Assembly (NCBI GenBank): GCA_003249645.1
Contig: QKIH01000101.1
Span: 1-39,196, forward strand
Reading direction: 5' to 3'
From: Desulfobulbaceae bacterium
Lineage (GTDB): Bacteria > Desulfobacterota > Desulfobulbia > Desulfobulbales > Desulfocapsaceae
DNA length: 39,196 nt
The notes beneath the pieces are model-generated. The model made no database searches. It had not been told where the DNA came from and saw only the letters and a list, made by a program, of their open reading frames with translations. This document shows positions 27,262-34,987 of this stretch, in pieces (the stretch's first letter is position 1; every line of letters begins with the position of its first letter). The translations under genes were made by a program, and so were the position numbers.

Positions 27262-27412
27262 AATTCATCCCCGCATACGCGGGATAATAGGCTCTCATTC
27301 CAGCACCTGTTAAAACAACTGCGGAAACATCCCCGCATACGCGGGATAACCCGGGTCTTGGGAGACATCCCCAAAAAATGAATCGAAACATCCCCGCATA
27401 CGCGGGATAACC
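27262..27412 (-). CRISPR. Short type I-E-like CRISPR array, three repeats and two spacers
   Basis: Two identical 28-base repeats occur at 27324-27351 and 27385-27412, and a degenerate third at 27262-27289. Each contains the hairpin CCCGC-GTAT-GCGGGGATG when read on the minus strand. The repeat matches the I-E type ending in GGGGATG plus a variable tail, and periods of 61 and 62 bases give 32-33-base spacers. Orientation is inferred as minus strand: the 8-base handle would be ATGTTTC plus one, cas genes run the same way, and the degenerate repeat is then at the leader-distal end, as is usual. Spacer 1 (leader-proximal, 27352-27383) has no match in the window. Spacer 2 (27290-27322) matches the nearby sirtuin fragment. 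The leader would be the 63 AT-rich bases up to cas6e. Confidence 0.93.
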
Positions 27413-27475
27413 TCTTCTTGTATTTAACTGTAAATACATATGAATAATAAAAGGTAAGATTTTACCAAGTTTTTA

Positions 27476-28129
27476 TTATATAGCCGGACTCAACATGAGC
27501 ATGCCAAAACCAAAGATTTTTTTCTTACCTATTCCTGCCGTGACAGCTTTAGTAAATTTATGTTCATCTTTAACTTGAAGTACGCCTCTATGTTGACAAT
27601 TTGATAGTGGAATGTTTTTGCTGCCTGTTTCTAAATTGCGGAGGACCAGCATTTCCTCATTATCAAATTCGTGTTGTCTTAGAGTAAAGCCATGCACTTC
27701 CGAACGCTGTAACAGCCAATTTTCAATCTCTATTTTGTCGTAAATGGGTACTTTTATGCCTCGTTTATCCTTACCTTGAAAAACATTTTTAATTGGACAT
27801 GTCTGAAGTTGAAAGAAAAATTGATCGCCCTTTTTTACTTCGAAGGATATTGATTTGATCTCATGATTGTCTCTCAGAGAAAGGTTCGTTCGATTTTGTT
27901 GTTGAGCTATTGTCCAGTTTGGTTTGGTTGGTGATTGAACAAGGCAATAGATCCCATCACGATCTTGTCGGTCGGTGACGTGAAATAAAAACGGCTGGTT
28001 ACATCCAGGTGCAATGCTTGGAAAAGCATTCCAAATGAGTTGATGCAATTGGTATCGGAATAACCGTTTTTGGTTGGGGTGACTGACTTGAATACGTGAT
28101 AGATAGTAAGATACTTCAGATGAATACAT
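27476..28129 (-). CDS. cas6e: Cas6e, crRNA-processing endoribonuclease
   Basis: A 217-residue Cas6e (CasE/Cse3). The start MYSSEVSYYLSRIQ resembles the first strand of the family. YQLHQLIWNAFP carries a His at 29, corresponding to catalytic His26 of the E. coli enzyme. FLFHV is the conserved inner strand, and the C-terminus has the glycine-rich GIGKKKIFGFGMLML loop. It should cut each repeat transcript at the base of its hairpin and stay bound to the crRNA. The start overlaps the cas5e stop by one base. The array begins 64 bases downstream, so cas6e and array are in one transcript unit if the orientation is right. Confidence 0.94.
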   Translation of the reverse strand: MYSSEVSYYLSRIQVSHPNQKRLFRYQLHQLIWNAFPSIAPGCNQPFLFHVTDRQDRDGIYCLVQSPTKPNWTIAQQQNRTNLSLRDNHEIKSISFEVKKGDQFFFQLQTCPIKNVFQGKDKRGIKVPIYDKIEIENWLLQRSEVHGFTLRQHEFDNEEMLVLRNLETGSKNIPLSNCQHRGVLQVKDEHKFTKAVTAGIGKKKIFGFGMLMLSPAI

Positions 28130-28881
28130 TATTGAGCCTCTATGGTTCTTCTATATGTTTGTACACTTCTATTTTTGTAACAACGGAGCAGACCAGCGCG
28201 TTGGTCAGAAAGTGTTACATTACCGGAAAATATCCAGTTTTCTTTAAAGGTGTCGTTTTCTTTTTTCAGGGCGTTGGGGATCCTAAGAAGACATTCAGCA
28301 GGCTTGTTGTTCCCTATACGCTGATGGGAAAAGCGTAAAAATAAGAGTTCCAGCAACTCTTCTATATTATCTGCGTGGGCTATCTTTTCTCCCGGTTCTG
28401 CAAGAGGGGCAGAAAGAGGATTTGCACGTCGACCTAGATATGGGATGAAATGTGGTTGTTGAATTGCAAAGGATAGTTGTTTGAGCCATTCTTCCGCTTT
28501 AGTATGAACAGGTATAATTGCTGCCACATCAAGCCCATTTGCGATGTAACTTCTGTTACTGATAATGGCTCCTTTCCTGCGTGTATTATTCATATTGAGC
28601 GAGTTCTTTGTCGTCTGGTAGTCTGTTAATACGGCAGGATAATATGTAGGTTTAGAATGGTACTTATTCTCATAAGATAGAGCACTGATAGTACATACAA
28701 AAAATGAGCTATACCAGGTTGTCGTTTGTTCCGAGTCGTTATAGTCAACCCCGATGCAGGCTCCGGTCAGACCAAGTATTGCACTCGCAGTTGGGAATTG
28801 CTCACTCCATCGATCATCTCCAATAGATGTACAACCCCAGGAACGCATACTTCCTTTTAGAGTTAGAAATAGTCCGTTCAT
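28129..28881 (-). CDS. cas5e: Cas5e (CasD), Cascade subunit holding the crRNA 5' handle
   Basis: A 250-residue Cas5e. Family features are the first strand LFLTLKGSMRSWG, FPTASAILGLTGACIGVDYND (like PTRSGLLGLLGACLGI) and PYLGRRANPLSAPL. The thumb-like loop is present, and no HNH or other nuclease insertion is seen, unlike the reported Cas5-HNH variants. It caps the 5' end of the crRNA in the Cascade complex. The start overlaps the cas7e stop by four bases. Confidence 0.94.
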   Translation of the reverse strand: MNGLFLTLKGSMRSWGCTSIGDDRWSEQFPTASAILGLTGACIGVDYNDSEQTTTWYSSFFVCTISALSYENKYHSKPTYYPAVLTDYQTTKNSLNMNNTRRKGAIISNRSYIANGLDVAAIIPVHTKAEEWLKQLSFAIQQPHFIPYLGRRANPLSAPLAEPGEKIAHADNIEELLELLFLRFSHQRIGNNKPAECLLRIPNALKKENDTFKENWIFSGNVTLSDQRAGLLRCYKNRSVQTYRRTIEAQ

Positions 28882-30074
28882 GCAGCCAATCCTCTGTTGA
28901 TAGCAGGGACGGCTTTTGTTATTGCCCTTTCTATCAACTGTTGTAAGTCGAGATTTAGATCGGATAAACCGAAGCCAAATTCTTGGCCGCTAAAAATCCC
29001 GTATCTGTTTTTTCTTTCTGTCCTCCATTGCTCAAAGCGTTCTTTTGTTGCTCGCATGTAACCACCGGTTCTATCAGGTAATACCGGGCATTCAAACGCG
29101 GCTTGAGCAGAATACGGAAAAGCACTGCCATATGTTATATAGGCTATCGATGGAAGATCGTGGTTAGCATGCCCTGTTTGTCCTCCGAGAGGGTTTACTG
29201 TCAATGCGGAATAAAGAAATGCCGAAATCAAATCCTTGGTTAATTCAGTTTGTTGATTGGTATCTAATGTGACAAACGATGATGCAATATTATGACTAAG
29301 TAAGGGAACATCCAGACAATAATAATGGTAAAATATTCCAGCACCTATAGAACGATTGCTGATATGTGCATTCCCATCTTGGTCTAGCATGAAATTTAAG
29401 TCGTCTGCGGCTGTCCAATAGTCTTTTTCATTTTTTGCTTCGTGGACGGTAAATCCATGTGCCACTTGTAAAGGAGTATCAATATTTTTAAGAAATGAAG
29501 AAGTAGTTGTGAATCGACCAAAAAGTTGTAATTCAGGGGATAAAGGGCCCACTGAATCACGTTCTTTATGCATGAGTTTAACAGTTGATTCGCAGTCCCT
29601 GATTTCGACCTTGTCGTTACTGAATACGGTCATTGCCTCTGCAATATGTTCGACTTCTTTTTGCGAGAAGGATATCAGTTGGGTTGTTGTTGCGGTATCT
29701 GTTTCATCTGTTTTGTTAGAAAAAAGATGCGGTAAAGATAATAAGGCGGTGTTAATTTGATCTTTATATTTCTCGGGGGAGTGACCATTTTTTAATAATG
29801 TAGCATGGATTAACATTTTCACGCATTCCATGGCATGGCGTGTCCGAATCATTTGGGTTGCCCCGTATTTATATTCGGCCTCAGCAAGGAATTGTATAAA
29901 TATCGAACTCTTACGTTCGGCGTTCTTTTGAGCTTGGCTGGAAACTCGTAATCTGCGTACTCCTCCAATATCGATAGTTTTTAGTCGGCCAGCTCCATCA
30001 CGATTCAAATAGGATGCAGCATGCGATTTTAATAGATGGATTTCCAGGCGAAAGCCTTGGGATGGTTTAAACAT
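28878..30074 (-). CDS. cas7e: Cas7e (CasC/Cse4), Cascade backbone subunit
   Basis: A 398-residue Cas7e that polymerises along the crRNA spacer. Conserved pieces are FRLEIHLLKSHAASYLNRD near the N-terminus, GGVRRLRVSSQAQKNAERKS for RNA contact, LFGRF and VAHGFTVHEA. The start is ATG 30074 (MFKPSQGFRL), with AAGGAG seven bases before it; the frame extends upstream to 30149 but that part lies in the preceding gene. The start is inside the stop region of the fused Cas8e-Cas11 gene, an eight-base overlap. Slightly longer than the E. coli protein (363 residues), with extra residues around 110-190. Confidence 0.94.
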   Translation of the reverse strand: MFKPSQGFRLEIHLLKSHAASYLNRDGAGRLKTIDIGGVRRLRVSSQAQKNAERKSSIFIQFLAEAEYKYGATQMIRTRHAMECVKMLIHATLLKNGHSPEKYKDQINTALLSLPHLFSNKTDETDTATTTQLISFSQKEVEHIAEAMTVFSNDKVEIRDCESTVKLMHKERDSVGPLSPELQLFGRFTTTSSFLKNIDTPLQVAHGFTVHEAKNEKDYWTAADDLNFMLDQDGNAHISNRSIGAGIFYHYYCLDVPLLSHNIASSFVTLDTNQQTELTKDLISAFLYSALTVNPLGGQTGHANHDLPSIAYITYGSAFPYSAQAAFECPVLPDRTGGYMRATKERFEQWRTERKNRYGIFSGQEFGFGLSDLNLDLQQLIERAITKAVPAINRGLAA

Positions 30075-32199
30075 AATATTGCTCCTTTTGTGTTTCCAGT
30101 CCAGCAAAGTACTGCTGAGCCCAACGGCGGATAACAGCATCTTTGTCAAAATGGTATTGTTTTATGTCGTTACAGAGGATTCCTGCATCGAGCGGGATTG
30201 GGAATCTTCCATCTTTTGTCACATATTGAAGAGTGATCAGTATTTCATCTAAGAGTGAATTTATGTTGGTTTCTGCCAAAAGCTGGTCAACTCGATTTGA
30301 TTGCGATCGGTTAATTGTTAAAGAGAGGATTTCACCTATATTTTTTCCATCCTCTTGAGGAACGATATATTGAAGAAGTGGCAATATAGCCTCGTACATC
30401 GGTTGATATGCATCAGGATCTTGTTTTGTTGCGCTACGCATACAATCCCAAAAATGTCGGCAGACAAAAGGCCTGTCGATTTCTTGAATTAAATGAGCTT
30501 TTTCAGCTTTTGTTAAATCATAATATGCTCGCGCGAAAGCACGACCTGCTTTGACGACAGGTTTAGATTCTAGATAAGGTAAATCTATAAACATTGCATC
30601 CTCCCCAAGAGCTATTTTCGTTGCGCTGTATTCCTTAAAGTGATCTTTGATGCACATTGAGCTAACATCCTGATAATCAGCCAATATTTTCTGCCATAAA
30701 TGGTGCTTTGCTTCTTGAAAACGCCTGGTTATCTGGTACTTGCAATCGTCGAGTGATTTACTGGCTGATTTTGCATAGAAGAGAGTGTCTGCTGTATGCC
30801 ACAGGTGCTGTCTGCAGGTTAACAACCAAATATCGAGATACTCTTGGCTTGTGGTACTTAACCTACTTTTGTTATTGGGTATTAAGAGGAGCCACAGACC
30901 GCTTCTGATTTGTTGTATAGTTTGTTTAGCAGTATCGTTGAGAAAATCGATGATTGCAGTTAGTTTGGAATCACAGCAGGTATGAACTTTTTGATGGATA
31001 AATATCCCTTTAGGATCCTGATTTTTCTTTGCATAGTTAATTTGGAAAAGAGATATCTTCTCTAATGGGTTGTTACTTTGGCTGCTTGCCTTACGTGAAT
31101 CGATAACATCAGAAGGATATTGATGACTTGCCCTGCTTATTGCCCAATATGGCTTGGTATAACCGTAATGCGGTAGTTCATTAAATTTTTTCTGTTCATC
31201 TTGCTGGCTAGGTGTTGACACTGAAGGGTGGTCGTGCTTGTCGTACATTTTGCTTAAAATCCCAGCCATTTTTAAGCTATTAGGAAGTTTACAGCATCTT
31301 TTGAGTTGTTGATGGAGAGTGAGGTCGTTAATTAAACGGTATGTGCTGAAAACAGTTGTGGAGGCTCCTGTGAAGTCGCAAACTCCTTGTTCTGGCGGAT
31401 CTAGAATAATTGCGCGGGCTTGGTAAAAACGTATGTTTGCTGTTCCTCGAATATTTTGTTTGCCTGTGAGATATCTTGCAAATGGTGGTTTATCATTAGA
31501 CTCTAGTCCTCCATTGTTTTTGCAGTGTGGTATCCATGGTAAGGGTTGTATTGGTTTCCATGATGGTGCGTATCCTGGGAGAATTGCCTGGAATAAATGC
31601 TGGCGTAAAGTTTTCCCGCGATATTGATGTATACTTGTACGATTGGTTAAATTTCCGCTGTTCCAATAGTATGATCCGCCTTTTGATAATAGACAGGTTG
31701 AAAAAAGATAAAGTGCGGTCAACGCAGGTTCCATTTTGGTAGGAACTACAGGGATACGGCGGTTTCCTTTAGCTTCTCCTTGGATATTAGGTATAAATGG
31801 CCAAATAAGGCCGGCGATCGGTGATTCTTTTCCAGCTGATCTCCAGTTTGTTGGCATTTGTAAAAAAGCTCCATTGCCGATCAGGTTGAATCCTTCCTGC
31901 TTTTTCAGTTGTTCACAGATTTTGTTAATAGTTGATCGTACAGGTATAAGCTGATCAGACTTAGTTAATTCCGAATGAAGTTTCTCAGGTATTCCCTTGG
32001 GCCAAACAGTATCAATAGCAACCTGCAAAATGGACGCTAGCAATTCATGCTGAATAGGTGCCAAATATCCAGGGGTAGGATAGTGAGATAGCGACATATC
32101 AGAGTAGAGCACTTCAGGCAGTGATAACTTAATAGCGTTATCTGACGAATTGTCGTTGAAGGACCAAATTGGTCCTGTTGTTAAATTTATATCCTGCAT
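30067..32199 (-). CDS. Cas8e (Cse1)-Cas11 (Cse2) fusion protein
   Basis: At 710 residues this is about 200 longer than normal Cse1, and no separate Cse2 gene lies between it and cas7e. Residues 1 to about 545 read as a divergent Cse1: a central YRGKTLRQHLFQAILPGY region, and a late helical TADTLFYAKSAS and RRFQEAKHHLWQKIL part like the Cse1 C-terminal bundle. Residues about 565-710 read as Cse2: RPFVCRHFWDCM, SNRVDQLLAETNINSLLDEI, then ILCNDIKQYHFDKDAVIRRW and AQQYF at the end, like the WA..Y motif of Cse2. Cse1 recognises the PAM and recruits Cas3; Cse2 stabilises the R-loop. The ATG at 32199 has GGAG at suitable spacing. Divergence limits certainty about the exact fusion point. Confidence 0.78.
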   Translation of the reverse strand: MQDINLTTGPIWSFNDNSSDNAIKLSLPEVLYSDMSLSHYPTPGYLAPIQHELLASILQVAIDTVWPKGIPEKLHSELTKSDQLIPVRSTINKICEQLKKQEGFNLIGNGAFLQMPTNWRSAGKESPIAGLIWPFIPNIQGEAKGNRRIPVVPTKMEPALTALYLFSTCLLSKGGSYYWNSGNLTNRTSIHQYRGKTLRQHLFQAILPGYAPSWKPIQPLPWIPHCKNNGGLESNDKPPFARYLTGKQNIRGTANIRFYQARAIILDPPEQGVCDFTGASTTVFSTYRLINDLTLHQQLKRCCKLPNSLKMAGILSKMYDKHDHPSVSTPSQQDEQKKFNELPHYGYTKPYWAISRASHQYPSDVIDSRKASSQSNNPLEKISLFQINYAKKNQDPKGIFIHQKVHTCCDSKLTAIIDFLNDTAKQTIQQIRSGLWLLLIPNNKSRLSTTSQEYLDIWLLTCRQHLWHTADTLFYAKSASKSLDDCKYQITRRFQEAKHHLWQKILADYQDVSSMCIKDHFKEYSATKIALGEDAMFIDLPYLESKPVVKAGRAFARAYYDLTKAEKAHLIQEIDRPFVCRHFWDCMRSATKQDPDAYQPMYEAILPLLQYIVPQEDGKNIGEILSLTINRSQSNRVDQLLAETNINSLLDEILITLQYVTKDGRFPIPLDAGILCNDIKQYHFDKDAVIRRWAQQYFAGLETQKEQYYV

Positions 32200-32436
32200 T
32201 TTGCTCCGATGGAAATTTGAATTTTTTCGCTTTTTATTAAAGGTATTTTTTTAAAAAAATTTTCCAACAGTTAATTTTGAATTATTTTTAAAACAGGTTA
32301 AAAAACAATATTTTGTTGCATTATTTCGAGCGTGAGGAGTGCTTTGAGGTAAACAGAAAATTAGAGAATTTAGTTGTAAATTCACTTTTTTTTCATTTTT
32401 ACATCTTGACATATGTCTGTTTTGCAAGAGAATGTG

Positions 32437-32457
32437 ATGTTATTCGTAGAATAACAT
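32437..32457. promoter_or_regulatory. Perfect 9-base-arm palindrome, probable operator
   Basis: ATGTTATTC-GTA-GAATAACAT at 32437-32457 lies 33 bases before the DUF6765 start, in the 290-base AT-rich divergent region between it and the cas operon. A TTGACA-like box is at 32406-32411, so a protein bound here could block transcription toward the DUF6765 gene. No candidate regulator gene is adjacent. Confidence 0.5.
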
Positions 32458-32489
32458 ATTGATCTTATAAAATTTTCGAGGATTATTTG

Positions 32490-33542
32490 ATGCAAATTGA
32501 TGGTCATCATGCACTTACTTATATAGCAGCTCGTTTTGCTGGATTCCCACCAACAAAAGCTTCTGTTATTGCTTACTCCGCACAATATGTTGATGATGCT
32601 GTTGATACCAATATTATCAGGTTCAATAAATACTCAGCTATGTATCATCATATAGCCTCTGCACATAAGATGGTGGATCACAGGAATTTAGACCAATACG
32701 AAAATCATCTCGTATGGATTCCCTTTCATTTTTTACCCGGTAATGAAGGGAAAACATCAGACGAGAATTTCGAGGGAAATTTTGAAAAAAAACTTGTCTG
32801 TAAACAGGATAGTTATGTCGCAAGGGATATGCTTAAAGTTTGCGTGAAAGATCGTGACAAAAACTATGCATTGCACAGACTTGGAGTAACAATGCATGTT
32901 TATGCAGATACTTTTGCTCATCAAGGTTTTGCGGGTATAAATAACAATATAAACAAGGTGCAGAAGTTAAAGGGTAATGGAATCAAGAAAACTCCTCTTA
33001 ATGCTTTTCCTCTTGGTCATGGGCCGGCATTAACTCTTCCTGATGCCCCATACCTGAATTGGGAATACACTGATTCTTCAGGAATAAGACATGTACGAAA
33101 CAATCCAGAAACTTTCATAGATGCTGCTAATATGATGTGTAAAGCAATGAGGTGTCATAGAGAGGCTGATTTTGAAGTCAATTTGGAAAAGATGGAAGGT
33201 ATTCCTGATGCAGACCTGGAAAAGATATCTTTGCTTCTGAAATCATTAACTGATGAATCTGGTGAAAAACGTCACGAACAATGGCTAAAAGAAATTCAGA
33301 AAGGAACTTTTTCATTCGGTAGTGAACAAGTAACCTACATACCTGAGGGAAAAGATTCATGGCACGATGAAGCAATAGGTAAGTCGTTCGTAGTTAAAAT
33401 TAATAATATGAATAAACGCAGATATAGATATAGAAAAACTTTTATAACATCACATTGGAAGCTTTTTCATGATGCATTACAAGCCCATCGATTTGATATC
33501 ATTCATGATGTTCTTCCAAAATATGGGATATGTGCTGCATGA
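32490..33542 (+). CDS. DUF6765 family protein (putative metallohydrolase-like fold)
   Basis: A 350-residue protein matching the DUF6765 pattern: MQIDGHHALTYIAARFAGF, then AYSAQYVDDAVDT, SAHKMVDHRN, IPFHFLPGN, LHRLGVTMHVYADTFAHQGF. The repeated His and Asp (H6, H7, H59, H80, H129, H136, D140, H144) resemble the all-helical zinc-binding layout of phospholipase C/S1-P1-type nucleases, but this is my inference, and the family has no assigned function that I know. There is no signal peptide, so it should be cytosolic. GAGGA lies seven bases before ATG 32490. Divergent from a Cas3-less Cascade operon, it is a candidate accessory or effector. Base composition is clearly AT-richer than the core genes. 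Confidence 0.82.
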   Translation: MQIDGHHALTYIAARFAGFPPTKASVIAYSAQYVDDAVDTNIIRFNKYSAMYHHIASAHKMVDHRNLDQYENHLVWIPFHFLPGNEGKTSDENFEGNFEKKLVCKQDSYVARDMLKVCVKDRDKNYALHRLGVTMHVYADTFAHQGFAGINNNINKVQKLKGNGIKKTPLNAFPLGHGPALTLPDAPYLNWEYTDSSGIRHVRNNPETFIDAANMMCKAMRCHREADFEVNLEKMEGIPDADLEKISLLLKSLTDESGEKRHEQWLKEIQKGTFSFGSEQVTYIPEGKDSWHDEAIGKSFVVKINNMNKRRYRYRKTFITSHWKLFHDALQAHRFDIIHDVLPKYGICAA

Positions 33543-33691
33543 AAGTTGGATGATAAATATTCGAATGGATTGAATTTAGATAAGAATAGAAGTGGTTCCC
33601 CTTGTTTGAACTATTTTCTTGCAGCAATAAGTGAAAACCTGTCTTATTCATGCCGCCAGCTGTAAGGATGGCAGAAACATATAATGCTGTA

Positions 33692-33716
33692 AAGGGCGAG
33701 GGGGATTCTCGCCCTT
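33692..33716 (-). terminator. Hairpin between convergent DUF6765 and recombinase genes
   Basis: A nine-pair perfect stem AAGGGCGAG / CTCGCCCTT with a seven-base loop stands just after the recombinase stop. T runs are short on either strand, so terminator function is likely but not certain. The 150 bases before it (33543-33690) show no gene. Confidence 0.55.
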
Positions 33717-33725
33717 CAACGCTCT

Positions 33726-34563
33726 CTACCCGTAGAGTGTTTCAATCCATCTGATTGCCTCGGTATCATTGACCTTGCCAAGATACCGTTGAGTAGTCGA
33801 GAGATCAGAATGTCGCAGAATAACTTTGCTAACAATTTCTATTGGAGTGCCCGACCTGGAGGCATAAGTAGCAGCATGCCGTCGGAGATCATGAGGACGC
33901 AGTTCGATATTAACCATCAACCCGGCCTTTTTCACCATTGACCAGGCAGTAACATAGGAAATGGGAAATATCCTCTCATTACTGCCAATATTTTTCGATT
34001 TAATATACGAGGTCAACCTTGCCAATATTTTCCGTGGAACATAAACCGTCTCTCCTTCACGACCACTTTTAGGGTTTTGAACAACAAGGCTTCTCTCTTG
34101 AATATCTGATGGTTTAAGCTTCAAAACTTCTCCGACTCTCATTGCTCCTCTAGCCATCAGTTCAAGCATCAACCTGTTTCTAATGTTCATTGTCCGGAAG
34201 ATAATTTCATCGATTGTTTCTTTAGCAACAATCTGCCATTGAATGGGAGGTGGCCGCTTGAATATTTTTCTGATTACCGTGGAATTACAGGGATTGATCA
34301 ATGCGGGTAAAACGGTATTAATCGAGAAGTTGTAAAAGGATGCAAGCACTGAATATCGGTTACGTTTCGTAGCCTGCTTGTTGTTCTTTGTTAAAGAAAG
34401 TAGAAACTCGAGTACTTCTTCTTGAGATACGTTAGCGAGATCACGTTGACCGAACTGAGAGGTGAATCGATTAAGAACAAACTCACATGTCTTAATGGTA
34501 TTTTTTTTTCGAATTAGCCTGGTGGTATTGTAGATGGAAATCGACTGCTTTAGAAACTTTCAT
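33726..34563 (-). pseudogene. Tyrosine recombinase/integrase with homopolymer frameshift
   Basis: The gene starts at ATG 34563 (MKVSKAVDFHLQYHQANS) with a GGAGGTGC ribosome site. A run of nine A (34509-34501, minus strand) shifts the frame into a quick stop. Removing one A restores NTIKTCEFVLNRF and a continuous 278-residue integrase. The downstream frame has the SAM-like core-binding part and the catalytic set: Arg in ARGAMRVGEVLKL, HDLRRHAA, LRHSDLSTTQRY with Tyr. The break could be real decay, a sequencing error, or slippage on the A run. Such recombinases move integrative elements, plasmids or cassettes. It lies inside the suspected island; its relation to the CRISPR locus is unknown. Confidence 0.8.
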
Positions 34564-34695
34564 AGTGCACCTCCTGTCATTGAGATTATTGGCTTAAAAG
34601 CCATTATTCAATTATATCTCAAAATGAGAGGAGGGGGAAAGTGAGCAAGCCAATGGGTCAAAAAGGAATATAATCATGCACTCTCACTCCTGAAG

Positions 34696-34736
34696 AAAAT
34701 GTTCTCTGGGAAGCTCTATTTTGAAGTTACTCCATT
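34696..34736 (+). repeat. 41-base imperfect direct repeat, copy 1
   Basis: 33 of 41 positions match 35591-35631, including the first 14 and the last 7 bases (AAAATGTTCTCTGG ... CTCCATT). The two copies, 895 bases apart, bracket the ParDE module, as at the junctions of an inserted cassette. The rest of 34564-34924 shows no gene. Confidence 0.7.
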
Positions 34737-34924
34737 AGCACCCATTTTCATTCAGATAGGAAGATTCAGCCGGGCAAGGAATCTTGACCAAGGAAGGCAG
34801 GAGTAGATTTGATACTGCCAGTGGTCATCGCACTTTTTTAGAGTCCTGATGCAATATACGTAGCTGGATGCCTGGCATCAGCCCCTCTCTTAGGGAGATA
34901 GTAAAATCAATTTGCTACTTATTG

Positions 34925-34953
34925 TTGGCAATCTTTGCCATAGATGTTATATT
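34925..34953 (+). promoter_or_regulatory. parDE promoter with overlapping palindromes
   Basis: TTGGCA (34925-34930) and TATATT (34948-34953) are spaced by 17 bases, a good sigma-70 match. A palindrome TGGCAA-TCT-TTGCCA (34926-34940) overlaps the -35 box, and another, GGTAA-six bases-TTACC (34957-34972), precedes the ribosome site. This fits autorepression by the antitoxin, usual for parDE. Confidence 0.6.
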
Positions 34954-34987
34954 TTGGGTAAAGCTACTTACCAAAGGAGGTACCCTA

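Noticed and set aside
27224-27439. Minus-strand open frames running through the CRISPR repeats
   Set aside because: They consist of translated repeats (recurring PAYAGM and RVCGD strings) and spacers. They are by-products of the array, though they exposed the sirtuin-like content of the second spacer.
28129-28881. Possible HNH nuclease insertion in Cas5e, as in Cas5-HNH systems lacking Cas3
   Set aside because: The protein has normal Cas5e length and no HNH motif.
33726-34563. Integron-integrase identity for the tyrosine recombinase
   Set aside because: The extra domain that marks integron integrases is not seen and the flanking repeats do not have classical attC form, so only the general family is stated.
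34868-34987. N-terminal extension of the ParD antitoxin with a hydrophobic stretch
   Set aside because: It covers the promoter and palindromes, and a near-perfect ribosome site precedes the internal ATG at 34988.
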